From: Imhoffiella purpurea
GTDB lineage: Bacteria; Pseudomonadota; Gammaproteobacteria; Chromatiales; Chromatiaceae
Length of the DNA stretch: 64,000 nucleotides
Reading direction: 5' to 3'
NCBI RefSeq assembly: GCF_000585215.1
Contig: NZ_AONC01000026.1
Span: 1-64,000 of the forward strand
A model generated the notes under the pieces. It did not search any database. It worked only from the letters and a program-made list of their open reading frames with translations, and was not told where the DNA came from. This document shows positions 51,049-62,048 of the stretch, piece after piece (position 1 is the stretch's first letter; the number at the start of each line of letters is the position of its first letter). The position numbers and the translations under genes were made by a program.

Positions 51049-54000
51049 ATGCGCGTCCTGCATGTCGAAGACAATCCGCTGGATATCGATCTGACACGCC
51101 GCTCGCTGGCCAGGAACGCCCCGGATATCCAGGTGGAGGAAGCGCCGACACGAGCGGTCGCCATCACTCGACTCACCAACGGCGAGCCATTCGATCTGGT
51201 CCTCATCGATCTCAGGCTCCCGGACGGCTCGGGCATGGATCTGCTGGCATGGATCCGCGAGCGGCGGCTGGATCTGGCCGTGGTGATGCTCACCGGGGCG
51301 GGCGACCAGGAGGCCGCGATCGCCGCGCTCCAGGCCGGCGCGGACGACTATCTGGCCAAGAGCACGGCCACGCTGGATCGGCTTCCGGCCATACTGCGCG
51401 ACGCCAGACAGCGTTTCAGCGAGGCGCATGCCTTGCGCTCCAGCCCGCTCAAGGTGCTCTACGCCGAGCACAGCCGCGCGGACACGGACCTCACGCGAAG
51501 ACACCTGGCCCGTTTCGCGCCGCACATCCAGCTGACCCTGGCCGCGAACGCCGAGGCCGCACTGGCCATGCTGCCGTCCGCTCCCGGAATTCCGCCGGCG
51601 TTCGACGCCCTGCTGATCGACTATCGCCTGCCGGGCTTCAACGCACTGGAGGCGCTCAAGATCCTGCGCACGGAGCGAGGGCTGGACATCCCGGTGGTGC
51701 TGGTCACGGGCCAGGGCAGCGAGGAGATCGCCGCGCGCGCCATGCATCTGGGCGCGAACGACTATCTCTCCAAGCACAGCGGCTATCTGCACAAACTGCC
51801 CGCGACCCTTGAAAAGGTCGTCAGCCAGACCCGGCTGATGCGCGAACAGGCCAATCTGCGCTCCGCCCTGCAGCGGCTCGACATGGTCCTCGCGGCAAGC
51901 CCGGCCGTGCTCTACACCCGGCGGCTCGACCTGCCCGGCATGCCCGTGACCTGGATGAGCGAAAACGTCTCGCGTCTGGGTTGCGACACCGCGGCGGCAA
52001 TGGCCGCGGACTGGTGGGCGAGCCATCTGCACCCGGAGGATCGCCAGGCGGTCCAGGAACGATTGCACGCCCTCGCAGAGACGGAAAGGGTCGTGCAGGA
52101 CTATCGACTGCGGGACGAGCTCGGCCATGTCCGCTGGATCCACGACGAGCTGCGCCTCACGGTTCGGGGCGATGACGGACGCCTCGAGGCCACGGGCGCC
52201 TGGAGCGACGTCACCGAGACCAAGCAGGCCGAACTGCTCCGCAACACCCGGCTCTCGGTCATGAACGCGCTCATGGACAACCGGCCGCTCGCCGACATCC
52301 TCGAGACGATCGCGAAACGATTGGAGTCGATGAACGAAGACGGCCATGTCTTCATTCGGGTCGAGAAAGAAGAGCTGCTGGGCCCCCGCGAGTCGGGCGA
52401 GAGCCGGGGAGCGAGGTTCTCCCCCGTCCCCTCCGACGCGAGCTCGCGGCTGACCCGGCTCGACATCGCCGCAAGCGCTCCCGATTGCGGAGGCGAGCGG
52501 CCCATTCCAGGCTGGCGGATCGAGCTCATGGCCGGTTGCGGCGGTCGTCTCGGCGAACTCGGGGTCGAATACGATCAGCCCCGTCCAGCCTCCCAGCATG
52601 AATGCGAACTGATCCTCGAATTCGCCTGTCTCGCCCGTCTCGCGATCAGCCGCGTCGAGGCCGACGCCAAGCTGCGTGAGGCGGCCGCCGTCTTCGAGAG
52701 CGCGCACGAAGGGGTCATCGTCACCGACCTCGACAGCAACATCATCCGGGTCAATCCGGCCTACACCCAGATCACCGGCTACAGCGCGGAGGAGGTTCGC
52801 GACCAAACGCCCCGGATCCTGCAGTCCGGGCATCAGGACATCACCTTCTACCGGACCCTCTGGACGAGCCTCAAGACCGTGGGACACTGGCAGGGAGAGA
52901 TCTGGAACCGGCGCAAGAACGGCGAACTCTACCCCCAACTGCTCAGCATCAGCACGGTCTACGACCCCCAAGGGGCGCCGAGCCACTATGTCGGCGTCAT
53001 GACCGACATCAGCCAGCTCAAGCAATCGGAGGCACGGCTCGAGCATCTGGTGCATTTCGACCCGCTCACCAACCTGCCCAACCGGCGCCTGCTGCTGTCG
53101 CGAGTGCAGCACGCCATCGAACAGGCCGGACGGAAACGCAAGCGCGTCGCTCTACTCTTCATCGACCTGGATCGCTTCAAGCACGTCAACGACAGCCTGG
53201 GGCATCCGGTGGGCGACGAATTGCTGGTGGCCCTGACCGAGCGTCTGCGCACACGCCTGCGCGAAGAGGACACCCTGGGCCGTCTGGGCGGCGACGAGTT
53301 CCTCGTGCTGCTCGAAAACCTCGACCGGCCGGAGGACGCCGGCAAGGTCGCCCGCATCCTCCTGGAACTCCTGGAAGAACCCTTCTGGCTGCCGAGCGGC
53401 CCCACGCTCTTCATCGGGGCCAGCATCGGGATCAGCCTCTTCCCCGACGACGGCGACTCGGTCACCGAACTCGTCAAGCACGCCGACGTCGCCATGTATC
53501 AGGCCAAGGAGCATGGGCGCAATACCTACAGCTTCTATACCCCAACCCTGACCATCGCCGCCAACGAGCGTCTGGAGCTGGACGCCAGGCTGAGACGCGC
53601 ACTGACCAACGACGAATTCGTCCTCCACTATCAACCCCAGTTCGACAGCATGACCGGGATGCTGATCGGATGCGAGGCGCTGCTGCGCTGGCATTCGCCC
53701 GAGGACGGACTCGTCCCCCCCGACCGCTTCATCCCGCTGGCCGAGGAAACCGGCCTCATCGTCCCCCTCGGCGACTGGGTGCTGCAAACGGCCTGCGCCC
53801 AGCACAAGCGCTGGCTCGACAGCGGACTGCCGGACATGGTGGTCGCCGTCAACCTGTCGGCGAGACAGCTCCAGCAGCACGATCTCGCCGAACGGGTCGC
53901 CGCCATTCTCGACAACACGGGACTGCCGGCCGACCGGCTCAAGCTGGAGCTGACCGAGAGCATGATCATGCTCGAGGGGGATCGGGCCATCGAGCGGCTG

Positions 54001-54336
54001 CTCGCGCTCAAGGCGCTGGGACTCAAGCTCTCGATCGACGACTTCGGGACCGGTTACTCCTCCCTGGCCTATCTCAAGCGCTTCCCGATCGACGAGCTCA
54101 AGATCGACCGCGGATTCGTCCGCGACATCCCGCACGACCGCAACGACATGGAGATCGCCGCCACCATCATCGCCATGGCCCGCAACCTCAATCTCAGGGT
54201 CATGGCCGAGGGGGTCGAAACCCATCAGCAGATGGAATTCCTCACCCGCCAAGGTTGCCACGGCTGCCAGGGATATCTGCTGGGCCATCCGCTGACCGCG
54301 GAGGAGTTCCTCGAACAGCTGCTGCGCCGCGACTGA
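51049..54336 (+). CDS. REC-REC-PAS-PAS-GGDEF-EAL protein
   Basis: A 1095-residue response regulator for cyclic-di-GMP. It has two tandem receivers (residues about 1-120, Asp in LVLIDLRLPDGSG; about 130-255, Asp in ALLIDYRLPGF). A PAS-like domain, a poorly conserved spacer (about 395-540, possibly degenerate GAF) and a second PAS follow. Then come GGDEF (747-751, with REED I-site) and EAL (876-878, with ELTES, IDDFGTGYSS and EGVET intact). Both synthase and phosphodiesterase activities are therefore possible. It is the output of the upstream kinase and Rcp genes. Confidence 0.93.
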   Translation: MRVLHVEDNPLDIDLTRRSLARNAPDIQVEEAPTRAVAITRLTNGEPFDLVLIDLRLPDGSGMDLLAWIRERRLDLAVVMLTGAGDQEAAIAALQAGADDYLAKSTATLDRLPAILRDARQRFSEAHALRSSPLKVLYAEHSRADTDLTRRHLARFAPHIQLTLAANAEAALAMLPSAPGIPPAFDALLIDYRLPGFNALEALKILRTERGLDIPVVLVTGQGSEEIAARAMHLGANDYLSKHSGYLHKLPATLEKVVSQTRLMREQANLRSALQRLDMVLAASPAVLYTRRLDLPGMPVTWMSENVSRLGCDTAAAMAADWWASHLHPEDRQAVQERLHALAETERVVQDYRLRDELGHVRWIHDELRLTVRGDDGRLEATGAWSDVTETKQAELLRNTRLSVMNALMDNRPLADILETIAKRLESMNEDGHVFIRVEKEELLGPRESGESRGARFSPVPSDASSRLTRLDIAASAPDCGGERPIPGWRIELMAGCGGRLGELGVEYDQPRPASQHECELILEFACLARLAISRVEADAKLREAAAVFESAHEGVIVTDLDSNIIRVNPAYTQITGYSAEEVRDQTPRILQSGHQDITFYRTLWTSLKTVGHWQGEIWNRRKNGELYPQLLSISTVYDPQGAPSHYVGVMTDISQLKQSEARLEHLVHFDPLTNLPNRRLLLSRVQHAIEQAGRKRKRVALLFIDLDRFKHVNDSLGHPVGDELLVALTERLRTRLREEDTLGRLGGDEFLVLLENLDRPEDAGKVARILLELLEEPFWLPSGPTLFIGASIGISLFPDDGDSVTELVKHADVAMYQAKEHGRNTYSFYTPTLTIAANERLELDARLRRALTNDEFVLHYQPQFDSMTGMLIGCEALLRWHSPEDGLVPPDRFIPLAEETGLIVPLGDWVLQTACAQHKRWLDSGLPDMVVAVNLSARQLQQHDLAERVAAILDNTGLPADRLKLELTESMIMLEGDRAIERLLALKALGLKLSIDDFGTGYSSLAYLKRFPIDELKIDRGFVRDIPHDRNDMEIAATIIAMARNLNLRVMAEGVETHQQMEFLTRQGCHGCQGYLLGHPLTAEEFLEQLLRRD

Positions 54337-54481
54337 GCCCCGGCCGGGGTCATGCATGCAGACAAGACAAGCCCTCCCGTTTATGGGATCGTAGACCTAA
54401 TCGAGCCCTGCCTGATGCCGCAGTCGCATCAGGCCCGGCAAACCCATCGCCGTTCTCCTCTATCTCTGGAAGTTCATCCCG

Positions 54482-57400
54482 ATGTCGATTCTGGTTGCCC
54501 TGAACCACAAGACCGAATACCGCTTCGATCGCACGGTCGGCCTCGCGCCGCACGTCGTCCGGCTGCGCCCGGCACCGCACTGCCGCACGCCGATCCGCTC
54601 CTACGCGCTCAAGATCGAACCCGAAGGTCATTTCATCAACTGGCAGCAGGACGCCTTCGGCAACTACCTGGCCCGGCTGGTCTTCCCCGAGAAGACCCGC
54701 AAACTCTCGATCGAAGTCGACGTGATCGCGGAGATGGTCACCATCAATCCCTTCGACTTCTTCCTCGAGGAGTACGCCTACCACTATCCCTTCGAGTACC
54801 CGCCCGAACTGCGCAAGGAGCTGGCCCCCTATCTCGAGATCACGGACGACGGCCCGCTGCTCAAGGAATGGCTGGCCGGCGTCGATCGGTCCAAGCGCGA
54901 AACCGTCTATTTCCTGGTCGACCTGAACCAGCGGCTGCAGCAGGACATCGGCTACGTCATCCGCATGGAGCCCGGCGTCCAGAGCTGCGAACACACGCTC
55001 AAGACCCGTCGCGGCTCCTGCCGCGACAGCGGCTGGCTGCTGGTTCAGATCCTCAGGCATCTGGGGCTCGCGGCACGCTTCGTCTCGGGCTACCTGGTCC
55101 AGCTCACCGCCGACGTCAAATCGCTCGACGGCCCCTCGGGTCCCGAGCGCGACTTCACCGACCTGCACGCCTGGGCCGAGGTCTACGTGCCCGGCGCTGG
55201 CTGGATCGGGCTCGACCCCACCTCGGGTCTCTTCGCCGGCGAGGGCCACATCCCGCTCGCCTGCACCCCCTCCCCGCGCAGCGCCGCCCCCATCACCGGC
55301 GCGACCGACACCTGCGAGGTCGAGTTCTACTTCCACAACCGCATCGAGCGCATCCACGAGGATCCTCGGGTCACCAAGCCCTACACCACCGAGCAGTGGC
55401 AGGCGATCGAGGCGCTCGGACACCAGGTCGACGCCGAGCTGCAGGCGAACGACGTGCGCCTGACCATGGGCGGCGAGCCGACCTTCGTCTCGATCGACGA
55501 CATGGACGGCGACGAGTGGAACACCGCCGCGCTCGGCCCGACCAAGAAGGTCCTGGCCGAGGACCTGCTGATGCGGCTCAAGAACCGCTTCGCCCCCGGC
55601 GGTCTGCTGCACCTCGGCCAGGGCAAATGGTATCCGGGCGAGCAGCTCCCGCGCTGGGCACTGTCCTGCTACTGGCGCAAGGACGGCCAGCCGGTCTGGC
55701 GCGATCCCGCCCTGTTCGGCCAGGAGAGCACCAGCTACGGCCACGGCCCGGCCGAAGCCGAGACTTTCATCCGCACCCTCGCCCGCCATCTGGGCGTCGA
55801 TCCCGAGCATGCCTCCAAGGCCCACGAGGACGTCTGGTACTACATGTGGAAGGAGGCCAGGCTGCCGGCCAACGTCGACCCGCTCGACAACAAGCTCAAG
55901 GACTCCAACGAGCGCAAACGCATCGCCCGTCTCTTCGACGAAGGGCTCAACAAGGTCGCGGGCTATGTGCTGCCGCTGCGCTGGTGGGGATTCGGAACGG
56001 ACGGCGGCTGGAAGAGCGGCCGCTGGACCTTCCGCGACGGCAATCTCTTCCTGATCCCGGGCGACTCGCCGATGGGATTCCGTCTACCCCTGGACGCCCT
56101 GCCCTACGTGCCCGATTCGGAGCTCGACCAGTTCCCCGAGCGCAATCCCTTCGAGCCGGTCGATCCGCTGCGCTCGCCCTACGACGAGGTCGCGCGCCGC
56201 TACAGCCGTCTGGTCGAGCCCTCCCAGACGCCCCAGACCATCCGCGAGCAGGGCGTGCAGCCGCGCGACCTGGCCGCCCGCTACGGCCGTCTGACCCCGG
56301 CCGACGAGGTCCACCAGTCGGTCCGGCCCCAGGTCGCGCTGCGCGCCGACCTGCACCCGGACCTGATCCGCACCGCGCTTTGCATCGAGCCGCGCGAGGG
56401 ACGTCTCTATTGCTTCCTGCCGCCGCTGACCCACCTGGAGCACTGGCTGGATCTGGCCCTGTGCATCGAGGACACGGCCGCCGAGCTCGGCATGCCCATC
56501 ATCATCGAGGGCTACGAGCCGCCGCGCGACCCGCGCCTGCAGAAGCTCGCGGTCACCCCCGATCCGGGCGTCATCGAGGTCAACATCCACCCCTCCGAGA
56601 GCTGGGACCAGACGGTGCGAGACACCCATATCCTCTACGAGGAGGCGCGTCTCGCCCGGCTCGGCACCGAGAAGTTCATGCTCGACGGCCGCCACACCGG
56701 CACCGGCGGCGGCAACCACGTCACCCTCGGCGGCCCCAGCCCGGCCGACAGCCCGCTGCTGCGCAAGCCCGACCTGGTCCAGAGCCTGCTCGCCTACTGG
56801 CAGCACCACCCGAGCCTGTCCTATCTCTTCTCCGGTCTCTTCATCGGCCCCACCAGCCAGGCCCCGAGGGTCGACGAGGCACGCGACGACCGGCTCTACG
56901 AGCTCGACATCGCCTTCCAGCAGATGCCGCCGGGCGAGGTGCCCCAGCCCTGGGTCGTCGACCGTATCCTGCGCAACCTGCTGACCGACGTCACCGGCAA
57001 CACCCACCGCACCGAGTTCTGCATCGACAAGCTCTACTCGCCGGACAGCGCCTCGGGACGCCAGGGTCTGGTCGAGTTCCGCGGCTTCGAGATGCCGCCC
57101 CATCCGCGCATGAGCCTGGCCCAGATGCTGCTGCTGCGCACCCTGGTCGCGCGCTTCTGGAAGGCGTCCTACCGGCGCAAGCCCATCCGCTGGGGCACCG
57201 AGCTGCACGACCGCTTCCTGCTGCCGCACTTCGTCCGCCAGGACTTCGAGGACGTCATCTGCGACATGCAGCGCGCGGGCTATCCGATCGACAGCCAGTG
57301 GTTCGATCCCTTCTTCGAGTTCCGCTTCCCGCACTACGGCAACTTGGTCACCGAGAACGGCATCGACATGGAGCTACGCACCGCCATCGAGCCCTGGCAC

Positions 57401-57877
57401 GTCCTGGGCGAGGAGGTCACGGCCCAGGGCACGGCCCGCTTCGTCGACAGCTCGGTCGAACGCATGCAGGTCAAGGTCAAGGGCATGGTCGGCGACCGTC
57501 ACATCCTGGTCTGCAACGGCCGGCGCGTCCCACTGCGCCCGACCGGACGCAAGGCCGAATTCGTCGCCGGCATCCGCTTCAAGGCCTGGAGCCCGCCCTC
57601 CGGCCTGCACCCGACGATCCCGAGCCACAACCCGCTGACCTTCGAGATCGTGGATCTCTGGAACCGCAGAAGCCTGGGCGGCTGCACCTACTACGTCGCC
57701 CACCCGGGCGGTCGCAGCTACGACACCTTCCCGGTCAACGCCTACGAGGCCGAGGGACGGCGCATCTCGCGCTTCAGACTCATGGGACACACCCCGGGCG
57801 AGATCGACCCGCCGCCCGAGGAACCGGCCGGCGAGCATCCCTATACGCTGGATCTGCGCTATACGCCTGGGTGCTGA
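54482..57877 (+). CDS. Transglutaminase-like protein fused to DUF2126 putative amidoligase
   Basis: An 1131-residue cytosolic protein. An N-terminal bacterial transglutaminase-like region (residues about 1-295) carries the Cys-His-Asp triad in RRGSCRDSGWLL, DLHAWAEVYV and GLDPTSGLF. The rest is the DUF2126 region (TMGGEPTFVSIDDMDGDEWN, HLGQGKWYPGEQLPRW, GTGGGNHVTLGG, LVEFRGFEMPPHPRM), described as a putative amidoligase. Related clusters also contain an alpha-E (DUF403) gene and an ATP-grasp gene; neither is here. A role in making or modifying peptides is predicted for the family but unproven. Confidence 0.9.
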   Translation: MSILVALNHKTEYRFDRTVGLAPHVVRLRPAPHCRTPIRSYALKIEPEGHFINWQQDAFGNYLARLVFPEKTRKLSIEVDVIAEMVTINPFDFFLEEYAYHYPFEYPPELRKELAPYLEITDDGPLLKEWLAGVDRSKRETVYFLVDLNQRLQQDIGYVIRMEPGVQSCEHTLKTRRGSCRDSGWLLVQILRHLGLAARFVSGYLVQLTADVKSLDGPSGPERDFTDLHAWAEVYVPGAGWIGLDPTSGLFAGEGHIPLACTPSPRSAAPITGATDTCEVEFYFHNRIERIHEDPRVTKPYTTEQWQAIEALGHQVDAELQANDVRLTMGGEPTFVSIDDMDGDEWNTAALGPTKKVLAEDLLMRLKNRFAPGGLLHLGQGKWYPGEQLPRWALSCYWRKDGQPVWRDPALFGQESTSYGHGPAEAETFIRTLARHLGVDPEHASKAHEDVWYYMWKEARLPANVDPLDNKLKDSNERKRIARLFDEGLNKVAGYVLPLRWWGFGTDGGWKSGRWTFRDGNLFLIPGDSPMGFRLPLDALPYVPDSELDQFPERNPFEPVDPLRSPYDEVARRYSRLVEPSQTPQTIREQGVQPRDLAARYGRLTPADEVHQSVRPQVALRADLHPDLIRTALCIEPREGRLYCFLPPLTHLEHWLDLALCIEDTAAELGMPIIIEGYEPPRDPRLQKLAVTPDPGVIEVNIHPSESWDQTVRDTHILYEEARLARLGTEKFMLDGRHTGTGGGNHVTLGGPSPADSPLLRKPDLVQSLLAYWQHHPSLSYLFSGLFIGPTSQAPRVDEARDDRLYELDIAFQQMPPGEVPQPWVVDRILRNLLTDVTGNTHRTEFCIDKLYSPDSASGRQGLVEFRGFEMPPHPRMSLAQMLLLRTLVARFWKASYRRKPIRWGTELHDRFLLPHFVRQDFEDVICDMQRAGYPIDSQWFDPFFEFRFPHYGNLVTENGIDMELRTAIEPWHVLGEEVTAQGTARFVDSSVERMQVKVKGMVGDRHILVCNGRRVPLRPTGRKAEFVAGIRFKAWSPPSGLHPTIPSHNPLTFEIVDLWNRRSLGGCTYYVAHPGGRSYDTFPVNAYEAEGRRISRFRLMGHTPGEIDPPPEEPAGEHPYTLDLRYTPGC

Positions 57878-57974
57878 GCCGAGATCGAGGCACTCTCGGC
57901 TCGATCATGGAGTCCCCAGTACGCTCATGGGGCCAGGATCTCTTGGCCCCACCGAATCGCTCCGTGGTCGTCCG

Positions 57975-59438
57975 TCAGGTCCCGCAGAAGGTCTGGCGGA
58001 CGACCTCGTGCGGCTTGGGAGGGCTGGTATAGGCGTGGGTCTCGCCCCCCTCCTGCCAGGGGTTCGTCAGCACCGCCAATAGCTGCTCGAAGGGGTCCAG
58101 ATCCCCTTCGACGGCCGCCTCCAGGGCGTCCTCGACCCGGTGATTGCGTGGGATCACCACCGGATTCGCGCGCCGCATCCGCGTCAGACGCTCATCCGGA
58201 TCCGCGTCCTCCTGGGCGAGCCGCGCCCGCCAACGCACCACCCAATCGGCGAACGGATCCGTCTCGTGCGGCTCCAGTCCAGGCATCGACTCGCCGGTCT
58301 CGATCACCTGGGTCAGGACCCGGAAGCGATTGGTGAAATCGGCGCCGACCTTGGCCATCCCTTCGAGCAGGGCCGTGATGAGCGCCCCATCGCCATCGCG
58401 CGATTCGAGCAGACCGAGCTTGGCCCGGAAGACCTGCAGATAGGCGCGTTCGAAACGTCCGGGAAAACCGTCGATCGCCTCCTGGGCGAGCGCCAAGGCC
58501 CGGTCTGGATCCTCGTCGAGCAGGGGCAGCAGGGTCTGGGCCAGACGGGCGAGATTCCACTGGGCGATGCGCGGCTGATTGCCGTAGGCGTAGCGCCCAG
58601 CATGATCGATCGAGCTGTAGACGGTGCCCGGATGGTATTCGTCCATGAAGGCGCAGGGGCCATAGTCGATGGTCTCTCCCGCGATCGAGAGGTTGTCGGT
58701 ATTCATGACCCCATGGATGAATCCGACCCCGAGCCAGCGCGCCACCAGATCGGCCTGACGCTCGATCACGGCATTCAACAGGGCCAGATACATGCGGTCC
58801 GACGCGCGCGTCTCGGGATAATGCCGATCGATCACATAGTCGGCGAGCTGTCTCAGTCCATCGGTATCCTCGCGGGCGGAGAAATACTCGAAGGTCCCGA
58901 TGCGGACATGGCTGCGGGCCACGCGGGCCAGTACGGCCCCCGGGAGCGGTCCCTCGCGATAGACCTGCTCGCCCGTGGCCACCGCGGCCAGCGCCCGGGT
59001 CGTCGGAATCCCCAGGGCATGCATCGCCTCGCTGATCAGATATTCGCGCAGCACGGGACCGAGCCAGGCCCGGCCATCTCCGGCACGTGAAAAGGGGGTG
59101 CGCCCGGCCCCCTTGAGCTGGAGGTCGAAACGCGCTCCGGAGCGGTCGAGGATCTCGCCGAGCAGAATCGCCCGGCCGTCGCCGAGCTGCGGCACGAAGT
59201 TTCCGAACTGATGCCCCGCATAGGCCATGGCCAGCGGATCGGCGCCTTCCGGTACCCGGTTGCCGGCAAGCACCGCGACGCCATCCGGCCCGCTCAGCGC
59301 ATCCGGATCCAACCCCAGTTCGCGCGCCAAGGGACGATTCAGCCGGATCAAGGAAGGGCGAACGACCGGGCTGGGCGGCAGCCGAGCATAGAAACGCTCC
59401 GGAAGGCGTGCGTAGCTGTTGTCGAAGACGAAGGTCAT
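57975..59438 (-). CDS. selO: SelO family protein AMPylase
   Basis: A pseudokinase-fold enzyme that transfers AMP to proteins and responds to oxidative stress. The 487 residues start [20 protein letters not shown] and contain [42 protein letters not shown] and [12 protein letters not shown]. The C-terminus QTFCGT keeps Cys at the third-last position, equivalent to the selenocysteine of animal SelO and the Cys of E. coli. ATG at 59438 has AGGAG upstream. It is convergent with the DUF2126 gene. Confidence 0.95.
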   Translation of the reverse strand: MTFVFDNSYARLPERFYARLPPSPVVRPSLIRLNRPLARELGLDPDALSGPDGVAVLAGNRVPEGADPLAMAYAGHQFGNFVPQLGDGRAILLGEILDRSGARFDLQLKGAGRTPFSRAGDGRAWLGPVLREYLISEAMHALGIPTTRALAAVATGEQVYREGPLPGAVLARVARSHVRIGTFEYFSAREDTDGLRQLADYVIDRHYPETRASDRMYLALLNAVIERQADLVARWLGVGFIHGVMNTDNLSIAGETIDYGPCAFMDEYHPGTVYSSIDHAGRYAYGNQPRIAQWNLARLAQTLLPLLDEDPDRALALAQEAIDGFPGRFERAYLQVFRAKLGLLESRDGDGALITALLEGMAKVGADFTNRFRVLTQVIETGESMPGLEPHETDPFADWVVRWRARLAQEDADPDERLTRMRRANPVVIPRNHRVEDALEAAVEGDLDPFEQLLAVLTNPWQEGGETHAYTSPPKPHEVVRQTFCGT

Positions 59439-59540
59439 GCGGATCTCCTCATCAGAGTCTCCGCATGATGGTGGGGTCGTTACCCGATCCGCCAAGTCGG
59501 ATATTCGAGCGGCATCTCCGCCTGCGTGATCGGGCCTGGA

Positions 59541-62048
59541 TCAGTGCGTCGCGACCTGCTGCCGAGGCTCGAAGATCTCGGACAACCCCAGCTTGGAGAC
59601 CAGGACCACGAAATCGGCCGGCTCGACCGGAGGCGAGCACAGATAGCCCTGGTACTCGTCGCAGCCGGCATCGAGCAGGAACCGACGCTGGGTCTCGTTC
59701 TCCACGCCCTCGGCGATCGCCCTCAGGTTGAGCGAACGGGCGAGGTTGATGACCGCCGTGGCGATCGCGGCATCGCTCTCGTCGTCCGGGATGTCCTGCA
59801 CGAAGGAGCGATCGATCTTGAGCTTGTGGATGGGGAAGCGCTTCAGATAGGCGAGACTCGAATAGCCGGTGCCGAAATCGTCGATCGCCAGCCGGACCCC
59901 CAGATCGACCAGCGCATCGAGCCGGAGCTGGGTCTCCTCGACATTCTGGATGAGGATGGATTCGGTGAGTTCCAGTTCGAGCCGATTCGGCGGCAGACCG
60001 CTCGACGATAGAGATTTAGCCAATGAGTCGACGAAATTGGCCTGATGGAACTGAACCGCCGAGACATTGACCGACATCATGATATCGATGCCTTCGGCCT
60101 GCCAGATCTCGCCCTGACGAATCGCCTCGCGCAGCACCCAGGCCCCGAGCGAGACGATGAAGCCGGTCTCCTCGGCGATGGGGATGAATTGTGCCGGAAG
60201 CATCTCGCCCAGTACCTCGTCGCTCCAGCGGATCAATGCCTCGGCCCCGATCAGGCGTCCCGTCCGCAGATCGACCTGCGGCTGATAAACGAGCCGGAAA
60301 CGCTGATCGACCAGTGCCTCGCGCATGGCGTGATCGATCTTCATGCGCGCGAGCAGATCCACGTTCATCTGGGTCTGGTAGAAACGGAAATCGCCTCTTC
60401 CGCGCTCCTTGATATGGTACATGGCGGTGTCGGCGTTCTTGATCAGATCGCCGAGATTCTCCCCGTCCTGCGGGTAGAGCGCGATACCGATGCTCAGGGT
60501 GAGCGAGAACTTCATGCCGCCGACATCGAACGGCGGCTCCATCGCCTTCAACAGGCGACGGGCGGTCTGCTCGGCGCCATGGTTATCGGCCTGGTGCAGG
60601 AGCAGAACGAATTCGTCGCCACCGAGCCGGGCGATGGTATCCACATGCCGCAGACAGCTCTCGATGCGTCTCGCCACCTCGATCAGCACCTGGTCGCCGA
60701 ACAGATGACCGAGCGAATCGTTGATGTGCTTGAAGCGGTCGATGTCGAGAAAGAGGATGGCGAAGGAGCCGTTCTCGCGCTGGGCCAGCCGAATGGCGAA
60801 ATCGATACGCTCGGTCAGACGCACCCGGTTCGGCAGACCGGTCAGGGCGTCCGTGTAGGCGAGCTGCTCGATGCGCCGGCGCGCCTCCACGGCCTCCGAA
60901 AGGTCCTTGACGAAGGCGACGTAATGAAAGGGCGCCCCCTGAGCGTCGAGCACCCTGACCAGCGAAACCAGACAGGGCGCCCCCTGACCGTCGCTCCTGC
61001 GCTGCCGGATCTCGCCCTGCCAGACGCCATCGCGACTCAGGACGCGCTGGATCGAGGCGATCGGAAGCTCGTCGCGCCCGAGCTGCAGGAACCGCGACAG
61101 AGGCTCGCCCGCGGCCTCCGCGGAACACACGGACGTCATCCGCTCGCAGGCCGGATTGATGGTGAGGATCCGAAATTCCAGATCGGTGACGAAGATGGCG
61201 TCGAGGCTCGCCTCGAAGACCCTGGAGGCGAGCTTCAGGCTCTTCTCGTCGGACAGGCGCTGGGTGATGTTGCGGAACGAATGGACGCGGCCGATCGCAT
61301 GACCTCGGGCATACTGCGGCAGGGTCACCCACTCCAGCACCTGACCGTTGCGCAGCGACAGGATGTCGGTCGCCTCCAGCAAGGGATCGCGGCCGATCTC
61401 CTCGACCCGGGCGATGTAATGGTCGCGATTCAGTACCGACTCGTCCATCCAGCGATAGACGCTCTGGTCCTGACGCTCCGTCAAAAGGTTTTCGGGCAGT
61501 CCCCAGATCTCGGCGAAACGCTGATTGAAGCCGCGGATCGCGCCATCGAGATCCGTGACCAGGATGCCATCGGCCGTCGATTCGAGCGTGGCCCGCAATT
61601 CCGCGACCAGCTTTTCGAGTTCCGTCTCGACCGCCCGCCGCTCGTCCTGATTGGAGACGCACACGACATAGAAAGGCGCGCCACAACCGCATCGGATCCG
61701 ACTGACCTTGCGCAGAACCGCGACCAGCGAATCGTCGGCGCGGCGCAGCCAGGTCTCGGAAAGCAGAGACCCCTCGCGCCCGGCGAGCACATCCTCCCAG
61801 AAGAAGACATCCTCCGGGACCGCGGCCAGATCGGTCACCGGGCTGCCGATCAGGTCATCGCGTCCGATTCCCAGCAATGCCTCCGCCGAGCGATTCACGG
61901 CGACCAGATGCAGATCCCGCTCCGAGACGATCCAAACCGCCTCGGTCAGCGCATCGATCAGCGACTGCCACGACCGGGCGCAGCCCAACCGGCAGGTATC
62001 CGAATCGGAGGCGGTCCGTCGATGGTCTTCGGTAGAGGAGGAAGTCAT
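59541..62048 (-). CDS. PAS-PAS-PAS-GGDEF-EAL protein
   Basis: An 835-residue soluble cyclic-di-GMP protein. Three PAS domains (about residues 20-410; FVTDLEFRILTINPACERM in the third) precede GGDEF (476-480, I-site RHVD) and EAL (603-605, with ELTES, IDDFGTGYSS and EGVEN). Both catalytic domains look intact. ATG at 62048 overlaps the stop of the HD-GYP gene by ATGA, so the two are translated from one message. Together they combine one synthase domain with two kinds of phosphodiesterase domain. Confidence 0.92.
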   Translation of the reverse strand: MTSSSTEDHRRTASDSDTCRLGCARSWQSLIDALTEAVWIVSERDLHLVAVNRSAEALLGIGRDDLIGSPVTDLAAVPEDVFFWEDVLAGREGSLLSETWLRRADDSLVAVLRKVSRIRCGCGAPFYVVCVSNQDERRAVETELEKLVAELRATLESTADGILVTDLDGAIRGFNQRFAEIWGLPENLLTERQDQSVYRWMDESVLNRDHYIARVEEIGRDPLLEATDILSLRNGQVLEWVTLPQYARGHAIGRVHSFRNITQRLSDEKSLKLASRVFEASLDAIFVTDLEFRILTINPACERMTSVCSAEAAGEPLSRFLQLGRDELPIASIQRVLSRDGVWQGEIRQRRSDGQGAPCLVSLVRVLDAQGAPFHYVAFVKDLSEAVEARRRIEQLAYTDALTGLPNRVRLTERIDFAIRLAQRENGSFAILFLDIDRFKHINDSLGHLFGDQVLIEVARRIESCLRHVDTIARLGGDEFVLLLHQADNHGAEQTARRLLKAMEPPFDVGGMKFSLTLSIGIALYPQDGENLGDLIKNADTAMYHIKERGRGDFRFYQTQMNVDLLARMKIDHAMREALVDQRFRLVYQPQVDLRTGRLIGAEALIRWSDEVLGEMLPAQFIPIAEETGFIVSLGAWVLREAIRQGEIWQAEGIDIMMSVNVSAVQFHQANFVDSLAKSLSSSGLPPNRLELELTESILIQNVEETQLRLDALVDLGVRLAIDDFGTGYSSLAYLKRFPIHKLKIDRSFVQDIPDDESDAAIATAVINLARSLNLRAIAEGVENETQRRFLLDAGCDEYQGYLCSPPVEPADFVVLVSKLGLSEIFEPRQQVATH

